Below, one piece after another: positions 20,088-29,548 of a stretch of DNA of 64,000 nt. The DNA comes from Fidelibacterota bacterium (GTDB taxonomy: Bacteria > Pseudomonadota > Alphaproteobacteria > Rhodospirillales > Rhodospirillaceae). The position numbers and the translations under genes were made by a program. The notes beneath the pieces were generated by a model. That model saw only the letters and a program-made list of their open reading frames with translations. It was not told the DNA's origin and ran no database searches. Position 1 is the stretch's first letter. Each line of letters starts with the position of its first letter. The stretch is taken from positions 1-64,000 of the forward strand of contig CANJBL010000008.1 in assembly GCA_947472795.1 (NCBI GenBank), in the 5' to 3' direction.

Positions 20088-21698
20088 ATGACCGACACTC
20101 CTCTCCTTTCCGTCAAAGACTTGGCCGTTCAGTTTGGTGGCGGTGCGGGCGCTGTCATGGCGGTTAAGGATGTCTCCTTCACACTTAACAAAGGCGAGAC
20201 GCTGGCTCTTGTCGGCGAAAGCGGCAGCGGCAAGACCGTCACGGCCCTCTCCATCCTGGGCCTGCTGCCCTATCCGTTAGCGCGCCATCCCAGCGGCAGC
20301 ATCACGTACAGCGGTCAGGAGTTATTGAACGCCCCAGAACCAACCTTGCGCCGGGTGCGCGGCAACCGCATCGGCATGGTGTTCCAGGAGCCCATGACGT
20401 CGCTGAACCCTTTGCACAATATCGAGAAGCAAGTGGGCGAAGTGTTGGAGATTCATGCGGGCATCACCGGCGAAGCTAAACGTGCGCGCGTACTGGAGCT
20501 TCTGAAGCTGGTAGGCCTGCCGGACGTGGAGACGCGGCTGACCGCCCTGCCCCATGAACTGTCCGGAGGTCAGCGTCAGCGTGTCATGATCGCCATGGCG
20601 CTGGCATTGAACCCAGACATCCTCATCGCCGACGAGCCCACCACGGCGCTGGACGTCACCATTCAGGCCCAGATCCTAGAGCTGCTGGCTGACCTGAAAA
20701 AGCGCCTGGGCATGGCGCTGTTGTTCATCACACACGACCTCACCATCGTGCGGCGCATTGCCGACCGCGTGTGTGTCATGAAGGACGGCGCTATCGTCGA
20801 ACAGGGTGCCGTGGCCGACATCTTCGCCAAACCGGAGCACGACTATACCAAGCGCCTTCTGGCCGCCGAGCCCAAACCCAAAGGGACGCGGGCCGCCGCG
20901 GGAGCGGAAATCGTCGCCGTCGAGGATTTGAAAGTCTGGTTTCCGATCCGGCGCGGGGTCATCCGGCGCACAGTCGGCTACATCAAGGCGGTGGACGGCG
21001 TATCCTTTTCCGTCGCGGCGGGACGCACCATCGGCGTGGTGGGTGAAAGCGGTTCAGGCAAGACCACGCTTGGTCTCGCCCTTCTGCGACTCATCGGCAG
21101 CGAAGGCATTATCCGCTTCGAAGGCCAGCGCATCGACGGCCTTTCCGCGCAAGGTGTTCGCCCCTTGCGCCGTCACATGCAGATCGTGTTTCAGGATCCC
21201 TTCGGCTCCTTGAGCCCGCGCTTATCCATCGGCCAGATCGTCGGCGAAGGCTTGACCGTCCACAATCTCGGAGCCGCCTCGGAACGCGACGAACGTGTGG
21301 CCGAAGCCTTGCGCGAGGTGGGTCTGGACCCGGCCGCGCGCAACCGCTATCCGCACGAGTTCTCTGGTGGTCAGCGCCAGCGTATTGCGATTGCCAGAGC
21401 CATGGTCCTCCGGCCCAAGTTCATCGTTTTGGACGAACCCACCAGCGCGCTCGATGTCTCCGTGCAGGCGCAGATCGTTGATCTCCTGCGCGACCTGCAA
21501 GCCAAATATAGTCTTGCTTATCTTTTCATCAGTCATGATCTGCGCGTGGTCCGCGCCCTTGCCGACAGCATCATCGTCATGAAGGACGGCACGGTGCGGG
21601 AGACGGGCGAGGCCGAGCAGGTCTTTACGGCGCCGCGAGATCCCTACACCAAGGCGCTTATGGCGGCCGCCTTGCACCTCAAAGTTACGCCTTCTTAA
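20088..21698 (+). CDS. yejF: Peptide ABC transporter ATP-binding protein YejF (two fused ATPase domains)
   Basis: A 536-residue protein with two complete ABC ATPase domains in tandem, the OppD-OppF fusion seen in YejF. Each half has a Walker A (GESGSGKT), a signature (LSGGQRQRVMIAMA and FSGGQRQRIAIARA) and a Walker B (LIADEPTTALD and IVLDEPTSALD). Two C-terminal oligopeptide-transporter extensions are present. ATG 20088 is preferred over the TTG six bases upstream. It ends the transporter operon and powers uptake through YejBE. Confidence 0.95.
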   Translation: MTDTPLLSVKDLAVQFGGGAGAVMAVKDVSFTLNKGETLALVGESGSGKTVTALSILGLLPYPLARHPSGSITYSGQELLNAPEPTLRRVRGNRIGMVFQEPMTSLNPLHNIEKQVGEVLEIHAGITGEAKRARVLELLKLVGLPDVETRLTALPHELSGGQRQRVMIAMALALNPDILIADEPTTALDVTIQAQILELLADLKKRLGMALLFITHDLTIVRRIADRVCVMKDGAIVEQGAVADIFAKPEHDYTKRLLAAEPKPKGTRAAAGAEIVAVEDLKVWFPIRRGVIRRTVGYIKAVDGVSFSVAAGRTIGVVGESGSGKTTLGLALLRLIGSEGIIRFEGQRIDGLSAQGVRPLRRHMQIVFQDPFGSLSPRLSIGQIVGEGLTVHNLGAASERDERVAEALREVGLDPAARNRYPHEFSGGQRQRIAIARAMVLRPKFIVLDEPTSALDVSVQAQIVDLLRDLQAKYSLAYLFISHDLRVVRALADSIIVMKDGTVRETGEAEQVFTAPRDPYTKALMAAALHLKVTPS

Positions 21699-21829
21699 CC
21701 AATCCCGCTTAGGGTCAAATCGGGGAACTTCCGGGGCGAAGCGCTTGCCGCGTGTAGAGCCCTGGCTCATAGTGAGCGCACACCAACGACCGCACCCGGG
21801 CCGGAAACGGGCCCACCGGAAACAAGACT

Positions 21830-22108
21830 ATGGCGTCCAGAGACGACGACGAAAAGAGTAAGCAAGCCGTCTACGGCGTCGACGTGGATATTTCCGTTGT
21901 GCTTGGCCAGACGTCCCTGCGCATCAGCCAGCTCCTCAAGTTCGGCCGCGGCGCCGTCGTCACGCTGGATCAGAAGACCTCGGACCCGGTGGAAATCTTC
22001 GCCAATGAAGTGCTCATCGCGCGCGGCGAAGTGGTTATCACCTCCGGCGATAAGATCGGCGTCACCCTGACCGAGCTGGTCAAGTCGATCTACAATCAGG
22101 GCGAATAA
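21830..22108 (+). CDS. fliN: Flagellar motor switch protein FliN
   Basis: A 92-residue protein that is almost entirely the FliN/SpoA domain (VDVDISVVLGQTSLRISQLLKFGRGAVVTLD, then VEIFANEVLIARGEVV and KIGVTLTELV). FliN forms the lower part of the flagellar C-ring and helps bind CheY-P. It is shorter than E. coli FliN (137 residues), lacking most of the N-terminal region. It stands alone here, outside any flagellar gene cluster in the window. A GG-N10-GC element at 21735-21748 loosely resembles a sigma-54 promoter, which would fit flagellar control but is weak. Confidence 0.85.
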   Translation: MASRDDDEKSKQAVYGVDVDISVVLGQTSLRISQLLKFGRGAVVTLDQKTSDPVEIFANEVLIARGEVVITSGDKIGVTLTELVKSIYNQGE

Positions 22109-22148
22109 AAGCCCATTCCCGCTGAGCCTTATTTAATAATAACACTGG

Positions 22149-22169
22149 AAGATCGGCGAACGATCTTTT
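22149..22169 (+). terminator. Weak hairpin terminator after fliN
   Basis: AAGATCG (22149-22155), loop GCGAA, and CGATCTT (22161-22167) form a perfect 7-bp stem followed by only two extra T. It lies between fliN and fzlA. The short T-tract makes efficient termination uncertain. Confidence 0.45.
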
Positions 22170-22182
22170 AAACACGACGCTC

Positions 22183-22851
22183 ATGCGTACGCTTTATCAT
22201 CACATACTCCTGCCCGTAGCCCGCAAGGTTCGCCTTGCGTTGCACGAGAAGCGATTGGAGTTCAGTGAACAGGTGATCGAACCCTGGCGCGCCGACGAAG
22301 ATTTGTTGGCTCTGAACCCCGCCGGCGATTTGCCGGTGCTGGTGGATGAAGATGAAACCGTGGTCTGCGGGCACGCGACTATCTGCGAGTACCTGGACGA
22401 AACCTATCCCGAAGTGCAGTTGGTGGGCCGCAATCCGAAAGACCGCGCCGAGAGCCGGCGCCTTGCAGCCTGGTTTGACGAGAAATTCAATCGTGAAGTC
22501 ACGCAGCATCTGGCGGGCGAGAAGCTGACGCGTCGCGTCATGAGCAATGCGGCACCTGATTCACGCGCGCTCAAAGCCGGGCGCGAGAACATCCACACGC
22601 ATCTGCAATACATCGCGTGGTTGACGGAACGGCGCAGCTGGCTGGCCGGCGATCACTTGAGCATCGCCGACCTGAGCGCCGCGGCCAATCTGTCGCTGGT
22701 TGATTATTCCGGTGATGTACCTTGGGACGACCATCCGCTGACCAAGGAATGGTACGTGCGCGTGAAGTCGCGCTTCAGCTTCCGCAATCTGCTGAAGGAC
22801 GCCGTGCCCGGCGTGCCGGCGGCACCGATCTATGCCGATCTCGATTTCTGA
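22183..22851 (+). CDS. fzlA: FtsZ-binding GST-like protein FzlA
   Basis: A 222-residue glutathione-S-transferase fold protein. The distinctive segments AWFDEKFNREVT, AGRENIHTHLQYIAWLTERRSWLAGD, LVDYSGDVPWDDHPLTKEWYVRVKSR and the terminal YADLDF match my memory of Caulobacter FzlA. That protein binds FtsZ, curves its filaments and is needed for division and constriction. The N-terminal thioredoxin-like domain starts LYHHILLPVARKVRLALHEK; the usual catalytic Ser/Cys position is not conserved, consistent with a structural rather than enzymatic role. It ends 15 bases from the convergent TPR gene. Confidence 0.85.
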   Translation: MRTLYHHILLPVARKVRLALHEKRLEFSEQVIEPWRADEDLLALNPAGDLPVLVDEDETVVCGHATICEYLDETYPEVQLVGRNPKDRAESRRLAAWFDEKFNREVTQHLAGEKLTRRVMSNAAPDSRALKAGRENIHTHLQYIAWLTERRSWLAGDHLSIADLSAAANLSLVDYSGDVPWDDHPLTKEWYVRVKSRFSFRNLLKDAVPGVPAAPIYADLDF

Positions 22852-22866
22852 TTAACGGATTTTTGA

Positions 22867-23664
22867 CTAGCGGGCGCCGGCATCCACATCGAGATGTTCG
22901 ATGTTGATGCGCGCCGCATCGGCGGTGGCCGACTCCGGCGCGATCATCAGAATCCTCAGCCAGTCACTGCGCGCTTCGGCCAAACGCTTCTTGATGCGGT
23001 AGAGATTGCCGCGCTCGAGAAGGCCAGAGAGGTTATTGGGATCTGCCGCAACAGCGGCCTCGGCATCGTCCAGCGCATCGTCCAGCTCATTCTGAAGGCG
23101 GTGGATGCTTGCCCGATAGGCATAAGCTTCAGCGTTATTGGGATCGATACGCAAAACCTCTTTAATATCGTCCATGACCTCGTTGTACTTGCCGGAGTCC
23201 GCCAGCGTGCCGGCGCGATCGAGATAAAGTTCCACCGATTCTTTGCTGTTGGGCGGCAGCAGCTTCAGCGCCGCCGTTTGCGCCGCGTAAGCGCGCCCGT
23301 TCTCGCCCTGCAACAGCCAGCCTTGGGCCGCTTGCGCCAGCATATTGGCGCGGACTTTGGGTTCCTGTTTCGATGCTGTCGCCAGCTCTTCCAACCGGCG
23401 CGCGCCTTCGCCGTAATCCTTGAGACCGATGAGCGAAAGCGCCTGACAATGCTTCGCGGGTTCTCCGCCGCCGAGTGTGATCCATTTGCCGGCCAATTCG
23501 ATTCCCTTATCAGGGTGCTCGCGTGCGAGTTTCAGGCAGGTTTGGTATGTCACGTGGGGGCGCTGAAGGTCCGGGTCCGGCGCTAACTGCACCGCAGGAG
23601 GCGTGTCCGCGGCCATGGCGGCAAGCGGCCAGAGGAGTATTGCCAAGAGAACCCTGTAGCGCAT
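22867..23664 (-). CDS. Exported TPR-repeat protein
   Basis: A 265-residue protein with a Sec signal peptide (cleavage near AMAA) and several tetratricopeptide repeats in its second half (for example VLRIDPNNAEAYAYRASIHRLQNELDDALDDAEAAVAADPNN). Such proteins are periplasmic scaffolds; no enzymatic domain is seen. Its ATG overlaps the TAA of the upstream hydrolase by one base (TAATG), so the two are translationally coupled. The specific function is not recognised. Confidence 0.75.
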   Translation of the reverse strand: MRYRVLLAILLWPLAAMAADTPPAVQLAPDPDLQRPHVTYQTCLKLAREHPDKGIELAGKWITLGGGEPAKHCQALSLIGLKDYGEGARRLEELATASKQEPKVRANMLAQAAQGWLLQGENGRAYAAQTAALKLLPPNSKESVELYLDRAGTLADSGKYNEVMDDIKEVLRIDPNNAEAYAYRASIHRLQNELDDALDDAEAAVAADPNNLSGLLERGNLYRIKKRLAEARSDWLRILMIAPESATADAARINIEHLDVDAGAR

Positions 23665-24464
23665 TACACCGTTACCTGTTTCACCAAAGCATCCAGCTCA
23701 CCGCAGAGGCGCGCAAGATCTTGGGGCCGCGAGAGGCGATGATCGCCATCCTTGATCAACACCACGTCCACGTCGTCACTACCAACCTTCTCCGCCAGGC
23801 GTAAGGCCGTCTGCCAAGGTACGCTTATATCCCTTTGGCCCTGCAGCAAGCGCAGCGGACACTGCAAAGCAATCGCATCTCGCAACACCATATTCGCCCG
23901 CCCGTCTTCGATCAAAGCGCGGCTGATGGGATAGGGCCGGGTGTCACAATCGCCTTGCACATGAACAAGACCCTTCTCCTCCAATTCGCGGCGTTGGTCA
24001 GCTGAAAAACCGGCCCACATCATGTCTTCTGTGAAATCCGGCGCGGCGGCGATGCCGATGAGCCCCGCGATGCGAGCGGGGCGCGCAAGGGCGGCCTTGA
24101 GCATCACCCAACCCCCCATGCTGGAACCAACCAGGATCTGTGGCCCCGTCGTCAGATGATCCAAAATGGCCAGGGCATCGTCCACCCAGCGCGAGATGGT
24201 GCCGCCCTCGAAGCGCCCGGACGACTGGCCATGCCCGAACATATCGAATCGGACGAAGCCGTAGCCCCGGCTTGCACAGTGGTCGAGCAAGGCCTCGGCC
24301 TTGGTGCCCTTACGGTCCGACATAAGGCCGTGCAGGAAAACGACGCCAGGGCCATTATTTCCATGGGGCGCTACGCGCTCTACGGCCAGGGTCGCGCCAT
24401 CGGTTCGGATCAGGGTTTCAGGGGTGGGGGGGCATCTTTTGGTAAGAACACTCCGCTGGGGCAT
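23664..24464 (-). CDS. Alpha/beta hydrolase
   Basis: A 266-residue single-domain alpha/beta hydrolase. The oxyanion region is VVFLHGLMSDRKG, the nucleophile elbow is GSSMGGW, the acid lies in QGQRDISVPW and the catalytic His in DGDHRLS. The spacing and the FDMFGHGQSSG motif resemble the ABHD10-like esterase/thioesterase group common in alphaproteobacteria. It has no signal peptide. It is followed by the coupled TPR gene. The substrate is unknown; a deacylase of thioesters or a mycophenolic-type glucuronide esterase is known among relatives, but this cannot be assigned. Confidence 0.82.
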   Translation of the reverse strand: MPQRSVLTKRCPPTPETLIRTDGATLAVERVAPHGNNGPGVVFLHGLMSDRKGTKAEALLDHCASRGYGFVRFDMFGHGQSSGRFEGGTISRWVDDALAILDHLTTGPQILVGSSMGGWVMLKAALARPARIAGLIGIAAAPDFTEDMMWAGFSADQRRELEEKGLVHVQGDCDTRPYPISRALIEDGRANMVLRDAIALQCPLRLLQGQRDISVPWQTALRLAEKVGSDDVDVVLIKDGDHRLSRPQDLARLCGELDALVKQVTV

Positions 24465-24494
24465 TTCTGAGGCGACGATTCTGGGACGGCTGCT

Positions 24495-25709
24495 ATGCTA
24501 CAACCGCGCATGCCTTCGACAGAGACTCTTTCCGCTTCTGGTCGTACCCGGACCAGCCTGCAAGTTTTACCCAACCTGATTTCCGGTGGGGTAGAACGCG
24601 GCACCGTGGACGTCGCCAATGCCCTGGTCCAGGCCGGCTGGCGGGCCCTGGTGGTCTCGGCGGGCGGACCCATGGTGCGCGAGCTGGAGCGCGGCGGCGC
24701 CGAACACATCACGCTGCCGCTGGCGACCAAAAACCCCTTTGCCATCCGCAAGAATGCCGAAACGCTCGCCGCTCTCATCCGTGAGAAGCAGGTCGATATC
24801 GTGCACGCACGCAGCCGCGCTCCCGCCTGGAGTGCGCGCGCAGCGGCGAAAACAACAGGCGTGCCCTTCATCACCACGTTCCACGGTGTCTATGGAACAG
24901 AGCCCTTTGGTCTGAAGAAGCTTTACAACCGCGTCATGGCGGAGGGCGAGGTCATCATCGCCGTCTCCGATTTCATCCGCGACCACCTCGTCCGTGAATA
25001 CGATGTTGCGCCCGAGCGCATTCGCGTGATCCACCGCGGTGTCGATATCAACCTGTTCAACGCCAACAGCGTCTCACCAACACGACTGATCCAGGTGACC
25101 TCCAAATGGCGCCTGCAGGATTCCGCTCATACGGTCATGCTGCCGGGCCGCCTGACGGCATGGAAGGGTCATGAGCTTCTCATCGATGCTATCGCCGAAT
25201 TGAAGCGGCGCAACGGCGGACAATCGGACGTGCGCTGCATCATGGTGGGCCAGGATCATGGGCGCACCAATCACCGCGAGCACATCATGCGCTATGCGGC
25301 CGCGCGCGGCGCCGACGTGCACATCATCGATGACTGCTACGACTTGCCCGCGGCCTATATGGCGACGGACGTTGTCGTGTCGGCTTCGACGCGGCCCGAG
25401 GCCTTCGGCCGTGTCGTGGCGGAAGCACAGGCCATGGGCCGGCCGGTCGTAGCCCCTTCTCACGGTGGCGCGCAGGAGATCATCGTACCCGGTGTCACAG
25501 GCTGGCTGTTCACACCCAGCGATCCTATATCGCTTGCCGATGCTCTTGAGCGTGCGCTCAACCTCAGTCAAGAGGAGCGCATACGCATCGCCGATGCTGC
25601 GATCACGCAGGCACGCACCTACTTCAGCAAGATCGAGATGTGCGCCAAGACGCTTGCCGTCTATGACGAAGTAATGGCGCGCCATTGTCCGCAAGGCGCT
25701 GCGCTATAA
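24495..25709 (+). CDS. Glycosyltransferase family 4
   Basis: A 404-residue GT-B-fold transferase. The N-terminal domain has GGVERGTVDVANAL and FHGVYG. The C-terminal donor-binding domain has LPGRLTAWKGHELLIDAI and the E-x7-E motif around RPEAFGRVVAEAQAMGRPVVAPSHGGAQEII. It uses a nucleotide-sugar donor and probably acts on lipopolysaccharide or another surface glycan. ATG 24495 or 24510 are both possible starts. Its stop overlaps the start of the following GT9 gene (TAATG), so the two transferases are coupled and likely work on the same glycan. Confidence 0.88.
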   Translation: MLQPRMPSTETLSASGRTRTSLQVLPNLISGGVERGTVDVANALVQAGWRALVVSAGGPMVRELERGGAEHITLPLATKNPFAIRKNAETLAALIREKQVDIVHARSRAPAWSARAAAKTTGVPFITTFHGVYGTEPFGLKKLYNRVMAEGEVIIAVSDFIRDHLVREYDVAPERIRVIHRGVDINLFNANSVSPTRLIQVTSKWRLQDSAHTVMLPGRLTAWKGHELLIDAIAELKRRNGGQSDVRCIMVGQDHGRTNHREHIMRYAAARGADVHIIDDCYDLPAAYMATDVVVSASTRPEAFGRVVAEAQAMGRPVVAPSHGGAQEIIVPGVTGWLFTPSDPISLADALERALNLSQEERIRIADAAITQARTYFSKIEMCAKTLAVYDEVMARHCPQGAAL

Positions 25710-26680
25710 TGACGGATGCGGCATCCACCGGAGGCGCCATTCTCGTCATCTGCGCCGCTGGTCTTGCGCGCTTTGTGCCGGCCCTCGGCGCTATCAGCGC
25801 CATTCGCGCCTTCCACCGCGATGCGCGCATCGTTCTTCTGACTGATGCAGCCACATCCGCGTTTGCCGCCACCGCGCCCTATGCCGATGACATATGGATC
25901 GATGATACGATTGAAACGGAAAGTATAGGCCCACTGCTTGCCCTGCGGCGGCGGCTGCAGGCTGAAAACTTCGCGCGCGTCTATGATCTGGATGCAACAC
26001 CGCATACCCAGCGCCTGTTCTGGCTGATGTACGGCTGGTACGCGTTGCCATTCAAGCGCGCGCAAATATTCTGGTCAGGCACTATTCCCGGCACAGCCTT
26101 AAGCCATGCGGATCCGCAGCGCGGCGCCATGCATCTGTTTGACCGCTGGACGGCGCAATTGAAGATCGCCGGCATCGGCGCGGTTTTGCGGCCAGATCTG
26201 TCGTGGGTGGCCAGGCAGGTGCAGTCTTTCACCGTGCCCTTCCGCATGACCGAAGCCTTTGTGCTGATGGCCCCCGCGCCGGGACCCGGTCAACCCTGGC
26301 CTGCGGACCGCTACGGGGAACTCGCGAGTCTGCTGATGGGCGAAGGACAGATTCCCGTTATCGTTGGCCCCGACGTCCCGCGCGACCTTGTCACCACCGT
26401 TCTGGAATTCTGCCCCGAAGCCATCGATCTCACGGGGCGGGCCACGGTGAGCGAGAGCGTTTTCCTGGCCTGGGCGGCGACAGCGGCCCTGGGCCCCGAC
26501 AACGGCATCATGCATCTGGCCGCGGCCGCGGGCTGTCCGACAGTGGTGCTGTACAACGGCGCCTCGGACCCAACCCTTGTCGGCCAGCGCGGCAGCCGGG
26601 TGCGCATCTTACGGCGGCCAACCCTGGTGGAAATCCCACCGGCGGAAGTATTGGCGGCGCTCGGGCTCTTAAGGAAATAG
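25709..26680 (+). CDS. Glycosyltransferase family 9 (heptosyltransferase-like)
   Basis: A 323-residue GT-B enzyme of the ADP-heptose:LPS heptosyltransferase family. Key features are the Rossmann start ILVICAAGLARFVPALGAISAI, the donor-domain APAPGPGQPWPADRYGELASLL (a variant of the usual P-G-A-x2-W-x-x-E/A-x-F/Y block) and GPDNGIMHLAAAAGCPTVVLYNGASDP. The last block, D-x-G-x-x-H-L-A-A, is strongly conserved. ATG 25709 was chosen over 25685 because it directly overlaps the upstream stop. Together with the family 4 gene it suggests assembly of an LPS core segment. Confidence 0.85.
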   Translation: MTDAASTGGAILVICAAGLARFVPALGAISAIRAFHRDARIVLLTDAATSAFAATAPYADDIWIDDTIETESIGPLLALRRRLQAENFARVYDLDATPHTQRLFWLMYGWYALPFKRAQIFWSGTIPGTALSHADPQRGAMHLFDRWTAQLKIAGIGAVLRPDLSWVARQVQSFTVPFRMTEAFVLMAPAPGPGQPWPADRYGELASLLMGEGQIPVIVGPDVPRDLVTTVLEFCPEAIDLTGRATVSESVFLAWAATAALGPDNGIMHLAAAAGCPTVVLYNGASDPTLVGQRGSRVRILRRPTLVEIPPAEVLAALGLLRK

Positions 26681-26753
26681 GGTCTCTTGAGAAAATAAGC
26701 CCGCGAGCTGATATAACGGCCGCCAGGAGAACTGCCCCCTTGGAACCAACGCC

Positions 26754-27380
26754 GTGCGTGTGATCGATCTCGATGTCCTGAAGAGCTTGTCGCCCAAGGA
26801 TGAGCCCTACCGCCATTTTGTCGGCGAAACAGCTTTGCAGGCTGACAAGACCGCTGCCGTGCTCAAGGACTTCCCCGCCATCAAGCAGACGGGCTTCTTT
26901 CCGGTCAGCGATTTGGAGGTGACCGGCGCCTTCCAAGACTTGATCGCAGATGCCAACGATCCGGCCTTCAGCGCCGTCTGCAGCGAAAAGCTGGGCCTGG
27001 ACCTTACCGCTAAGCCGCGGCTGATCACCTTGCGCAAGTGGTCCGCCTCCTCCGACGGGCGCATCCATACGGACAGTCTGAGCAAGATCGCCACGGTGCT
27101 GATCTACCTGAACGAAAGCTGGCTGGATGCGGGCGCGGGGCGCCTCAGAGTCCTGCGCAATGCTCGCGATTTCGAGGACTACACCGCCGAAATTAGCCCG
27201 GTGCTGGGGACCGTTTTCGGCTTCCGCCGGGCGGAGAATTCCTGGCACGGCCATTTGCCCTTCGCGGGCGAGCGCAAGGTCCTGCAAATCACCTGGCTGA
27301 TCGACGAATCCAAGGTGGCGCATAAGACGCGAACCGCCAAATTCTCCCGCTGGCTGAAGAAGCTGAACCCCTTCACGTGA
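26754..27380 (+). CDS. 2-oxoglutarate/Fe(II)-dependent oxygenase-like protein
   Basis: A 208-residue protein with a double-stranded beta-helix pattern. The iron ligands appear as H-T-D in DGRIHTDSLSKIATVLIYLN and a distal His in NSWHGHLPFAGERKVLQITWL, with Arg nearby for the co-substrate. Proteins of this size and pattern are common next to glycosyltransferase genes and may hydroxylate a small molecule or a peptide. The start is GTG 26754. It lies 73 bases after the family 9 gene and could have its own promoter. The substrate is unknown. Confidence 0.72.
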   Translation: MRVIDLDVLKSLSPKDEPYRHFVGETALQADKTAAVLKDFPAIKQTGFFPVSDLEVTGAFQDLIADANDPAFSAVCSEKLGLDLTAKPRLITLRKWSASSDGRIHTDSLSKIATVLIYLNESWLDAGAGRLRVLRNARDFEDYTAEISPVLGTVFGFRRAENSWHGHLPFAGERKVLQITWLIDESKVAHKTRTAKFSRWLKKLNPFT

Positions 27381-27405
27381 GGCCGGCGCCGCGCTGGGGC
27401 TTGGC

Positions 27406-27433
27406 TTGACAAGCTGAGCCATCCCCCTAGATT
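27406..27433 (+). promoter_or_regulatory. Sigma-70-type promoter for thrS
   Basis: A consensus TTGACA at 27406-27411 is followed after 16 bases by TAGATT at 27428-27433, giving a predicted transcription start near 27440, about 30 bases before the thrS ATG. The short leader leaves no room for a T-box-type regulator. Confidence 0.7.
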
Positions 27434-27468
27434 CCGCCCACTTTCAGGCTCTTATATAAAGAACACCC

Positions 27469-29442
27469 ATGGTTGCGATTACCCTTCCCGACGGCAGTGT
27501 GCGCCGCTACGACCGCCCCGTGACAGGCGCGGATGTGGCTGCCGACATTGGTCCCGGCCTCGCCAAGGCGGCGTTGGCCGTGCGCATCAACGGCGAGATG
27601 AAGGACATCACGCTGCCGCTGACGGAAGACGTCAACCTGGCCATCGTCACGCGCAAGGACGCCGACGCGCTGGAGCTCTTGCGTCACGACGCTGCCCACG
27701 TGCTGGCCGAAGCCGTGCAGGAGTTGTTTCCCGGAACGCAGGTGACCATCGGTCCCGCCATCGAGAACGGGTTCTATTACGACTTCGCGCGCAAAGAGCC
27801 CTTCTCCACCGACGACTTCGCCAAGATCGAAGCGAAGATGCGCGAGATCGTGGACCGCGACGAGAAGATCGTGCGCGAAGTGTGGGAGCGCGACAAAGCC
27901 GTCGCCCACTTCAAGAGCATCGGTGAACAGTACAAGGCCGAGCTGATCGAAGGCTTTCCGGCGCACGAACCCATCAGCGTCTATCGTCAGGGCGACAAAT
28001 GGCTCGACCTCTGCCGCGGGCCGCACCTCGCATCCACTGGCAAGCTGGGCAAGGCTTTCAAGTTGACGAAGCTCGCCGGCGCTTATTGGCGCGGCGATTC
28101 CAACAACGCCATGCTGCAACGAATCTACGGCACCGTATGGTTCGATGAGAAGCAGCTCAAAGACTACCTGACGATGCTGGAAGAGGCCGAAAAGCGCGAT
28201 CACCGCAAGATCGGCCAGGAAATGGACCTGTTCCATCTGCAATCGGAAGCACAGGGGAGCATCTTCTGGCATCCGAAGGGCTACATGCTCTGGCGCCAGT
28301 TGGAATCGTATATGCGCCGGCGCCTCGATAACGCCGGCTACGTGGAAGTGAAAACTCCGCAGCTGATGAACTCCAAGCAGTGGGAGGCTTCTGGCCATTG
28401 GGGCAAGTACCGCGAGAACATGTTCGTGGTGCCCGACGAAGTGCCCAACACCGAAGACGAAGGCCCCGTGCTGTCGGGCAAGTCCGAGCTCATGGCCCTT
28501 AAGCCCATGAACTGCCCTGCCCATATTCTGATCTTCCGCCAAGGCATCAAGAGCTACCGCGACCTGCCGGTGCGCATGGCCGAGTTCGGCTGCTGTCACC
28601 GCAACGAACCTCATGGTGCCTTGCACGGCATCATGCGCGTGCGCCAGTTCACCCAGGACGACGCGCACATCTTCTGCCGCGAAGACCAGATCGTCGATGA
28701 AGTGCGCAAATTTTGCGAGCTGCTCGACCTTGTCTATAAGGATCTGGGTTTCGAGCGTTACGCCATCAAACTTGCGTTGCGCCCCGAAAAACGCTTCGGC
28801 ACCGATGAGATGTGGGACAAGGCCGAGAACAACCTGCGGGAAGCCGTGCGCCAGGCTGGGCGCCTGTCCGACGAATACGGCTGGGCCGAGCTTCCCGGCG
28901 AAGGCGCTTTCTACTCCCCCAAGCTGGAATTCCACCTGACGGACGCCATTGGGCGGACCTGGCAGTGCGGCACCATCCAGCTGGACTACGTGCTGCCTGA
29001 GCGCCTGGACGCGAGTTATATCGGCGAGGACGGCAATAAACACCGCCCCGTCATGCTTCACCGCGCCATATTGGGCACTTTCGAGCGTTTCATCGGCATC
29101 TTGATCGAGCACCACGCTGGGCGCTTCCCCATGTGGCTGGCCCCGGTCCAGGCAACGGTGTGTACGATTACCAGCGACGCCAACGATTATGCCGAGGAAG
29201 TGGCTGCCACCCTTCGCGCCCATGGCCTCCGAGTCGACGTCGATTTGCGCAACGAAAAGATCAATTACAAGGTCCGCGAACACTCTTTGGCCAAGGTGCC
29301 GGTGCTGGTGGTTGTGGGTAAAAAAGAGGCGGAAAATCGGGGGGTTGCGCTGCGCCGCTTAGGTGGCGCTACTCAAGAAATCCTTGCGCTCGATGAGGCA
29401 ACCGATAGACTTGCTAAAGAAGCCGCCGTTCCCGGAACCTAA
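27469..29442 (+). CDS. thrS: Threonyl-tRNA synthetase
   Basis: A 657-residue class II synthetase charging tRNA-Thr. Domains in order are: N-terminal TGS (about 1-60, [14 protein letters not shown]), the editing domain with the metal-like [11 protein letters not shown] and the C-x3-H remnant LCRGPHL, the catalytic core with motif 2 ([31 protein letters not shown]) and motif 3 ([23 protein letters not shown]), and the C-terminal anticodon-binding domain. Zinc ligands in the catalytic core are present (NCPAHILIF with Cys, and later His residues). It heads the thrS-infC group. Confidence 0.97.
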   Translation: MVAITLPDGSVRRYDRPVTGADVAADIGPGLAKAALAVRINGEMKDITLPLTEDVNLAIVTRKDADALELLRHDAAHVLAEAVQELFPGTQVTIGPAIENGFYYDFARKEPFSTDDFAKIEAKMREIVDRDEKIVREVWERDKAVAHFKSIGEQYKAELIEGFPAHEPISVYRQGDKWLDLCRGPHLASTGKLGKAFKLTKLAGAYWRGDSNNAMLQRIYGTVWFDEKQLKDYLTMLEEAEKRDHRKIGQEMDLFHLQSEAQGSIFWHPKGYMLWRQLESYMRRRLDNAGYVEVKTPQLMNSKQWEASGHWGKYRENMFVVPDEVPNTEDEGPVLSGKSELMALKPMNCPAHILIFRQGIKSYRDLPVRMAEFGCCHRNEPHGALHGIMRVRQFTQDDAHIFCREDQIVDEVRKFCELLDLVYKDLGFERYAIKLALRPEKRFGTDEMWDKAENNLREAVRQAGRLSDEYGWAELPGEGAFYSPKLEFHLTDAIGRTWQCGTIQLDYVLPERLDASYIGEDGNKHRPVMLHRAILGTFERFIGILIEHHAGRFPMWLAPVQATVCTITSDANDYAEEVAATLRAHGLRVDVDLRNEKINYKVREHSLAKVPVLVVVGKKEAENRGVALRRLGGATQEILALDEATDRLAKEAAVPGT

Positions 29443-29548
29443 TGTCGGAAACAGCGGTTTTGCGCTGACTGGAGACGAGGGATTTCCAGTCTGGGACAAG
29501 GCGTGTCTCAAGCGTTTATTTGGAAAAACAACGACAGGAGATTGATAC

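Noticed and set aside
27427-29283. Long 618-codon ORF on the minus strand across thrS
   Set aside because: It is antisense to a strongly recognised thrS; in high-GC DNA such long frames occur by chance, and the translation has no recognisable domain.
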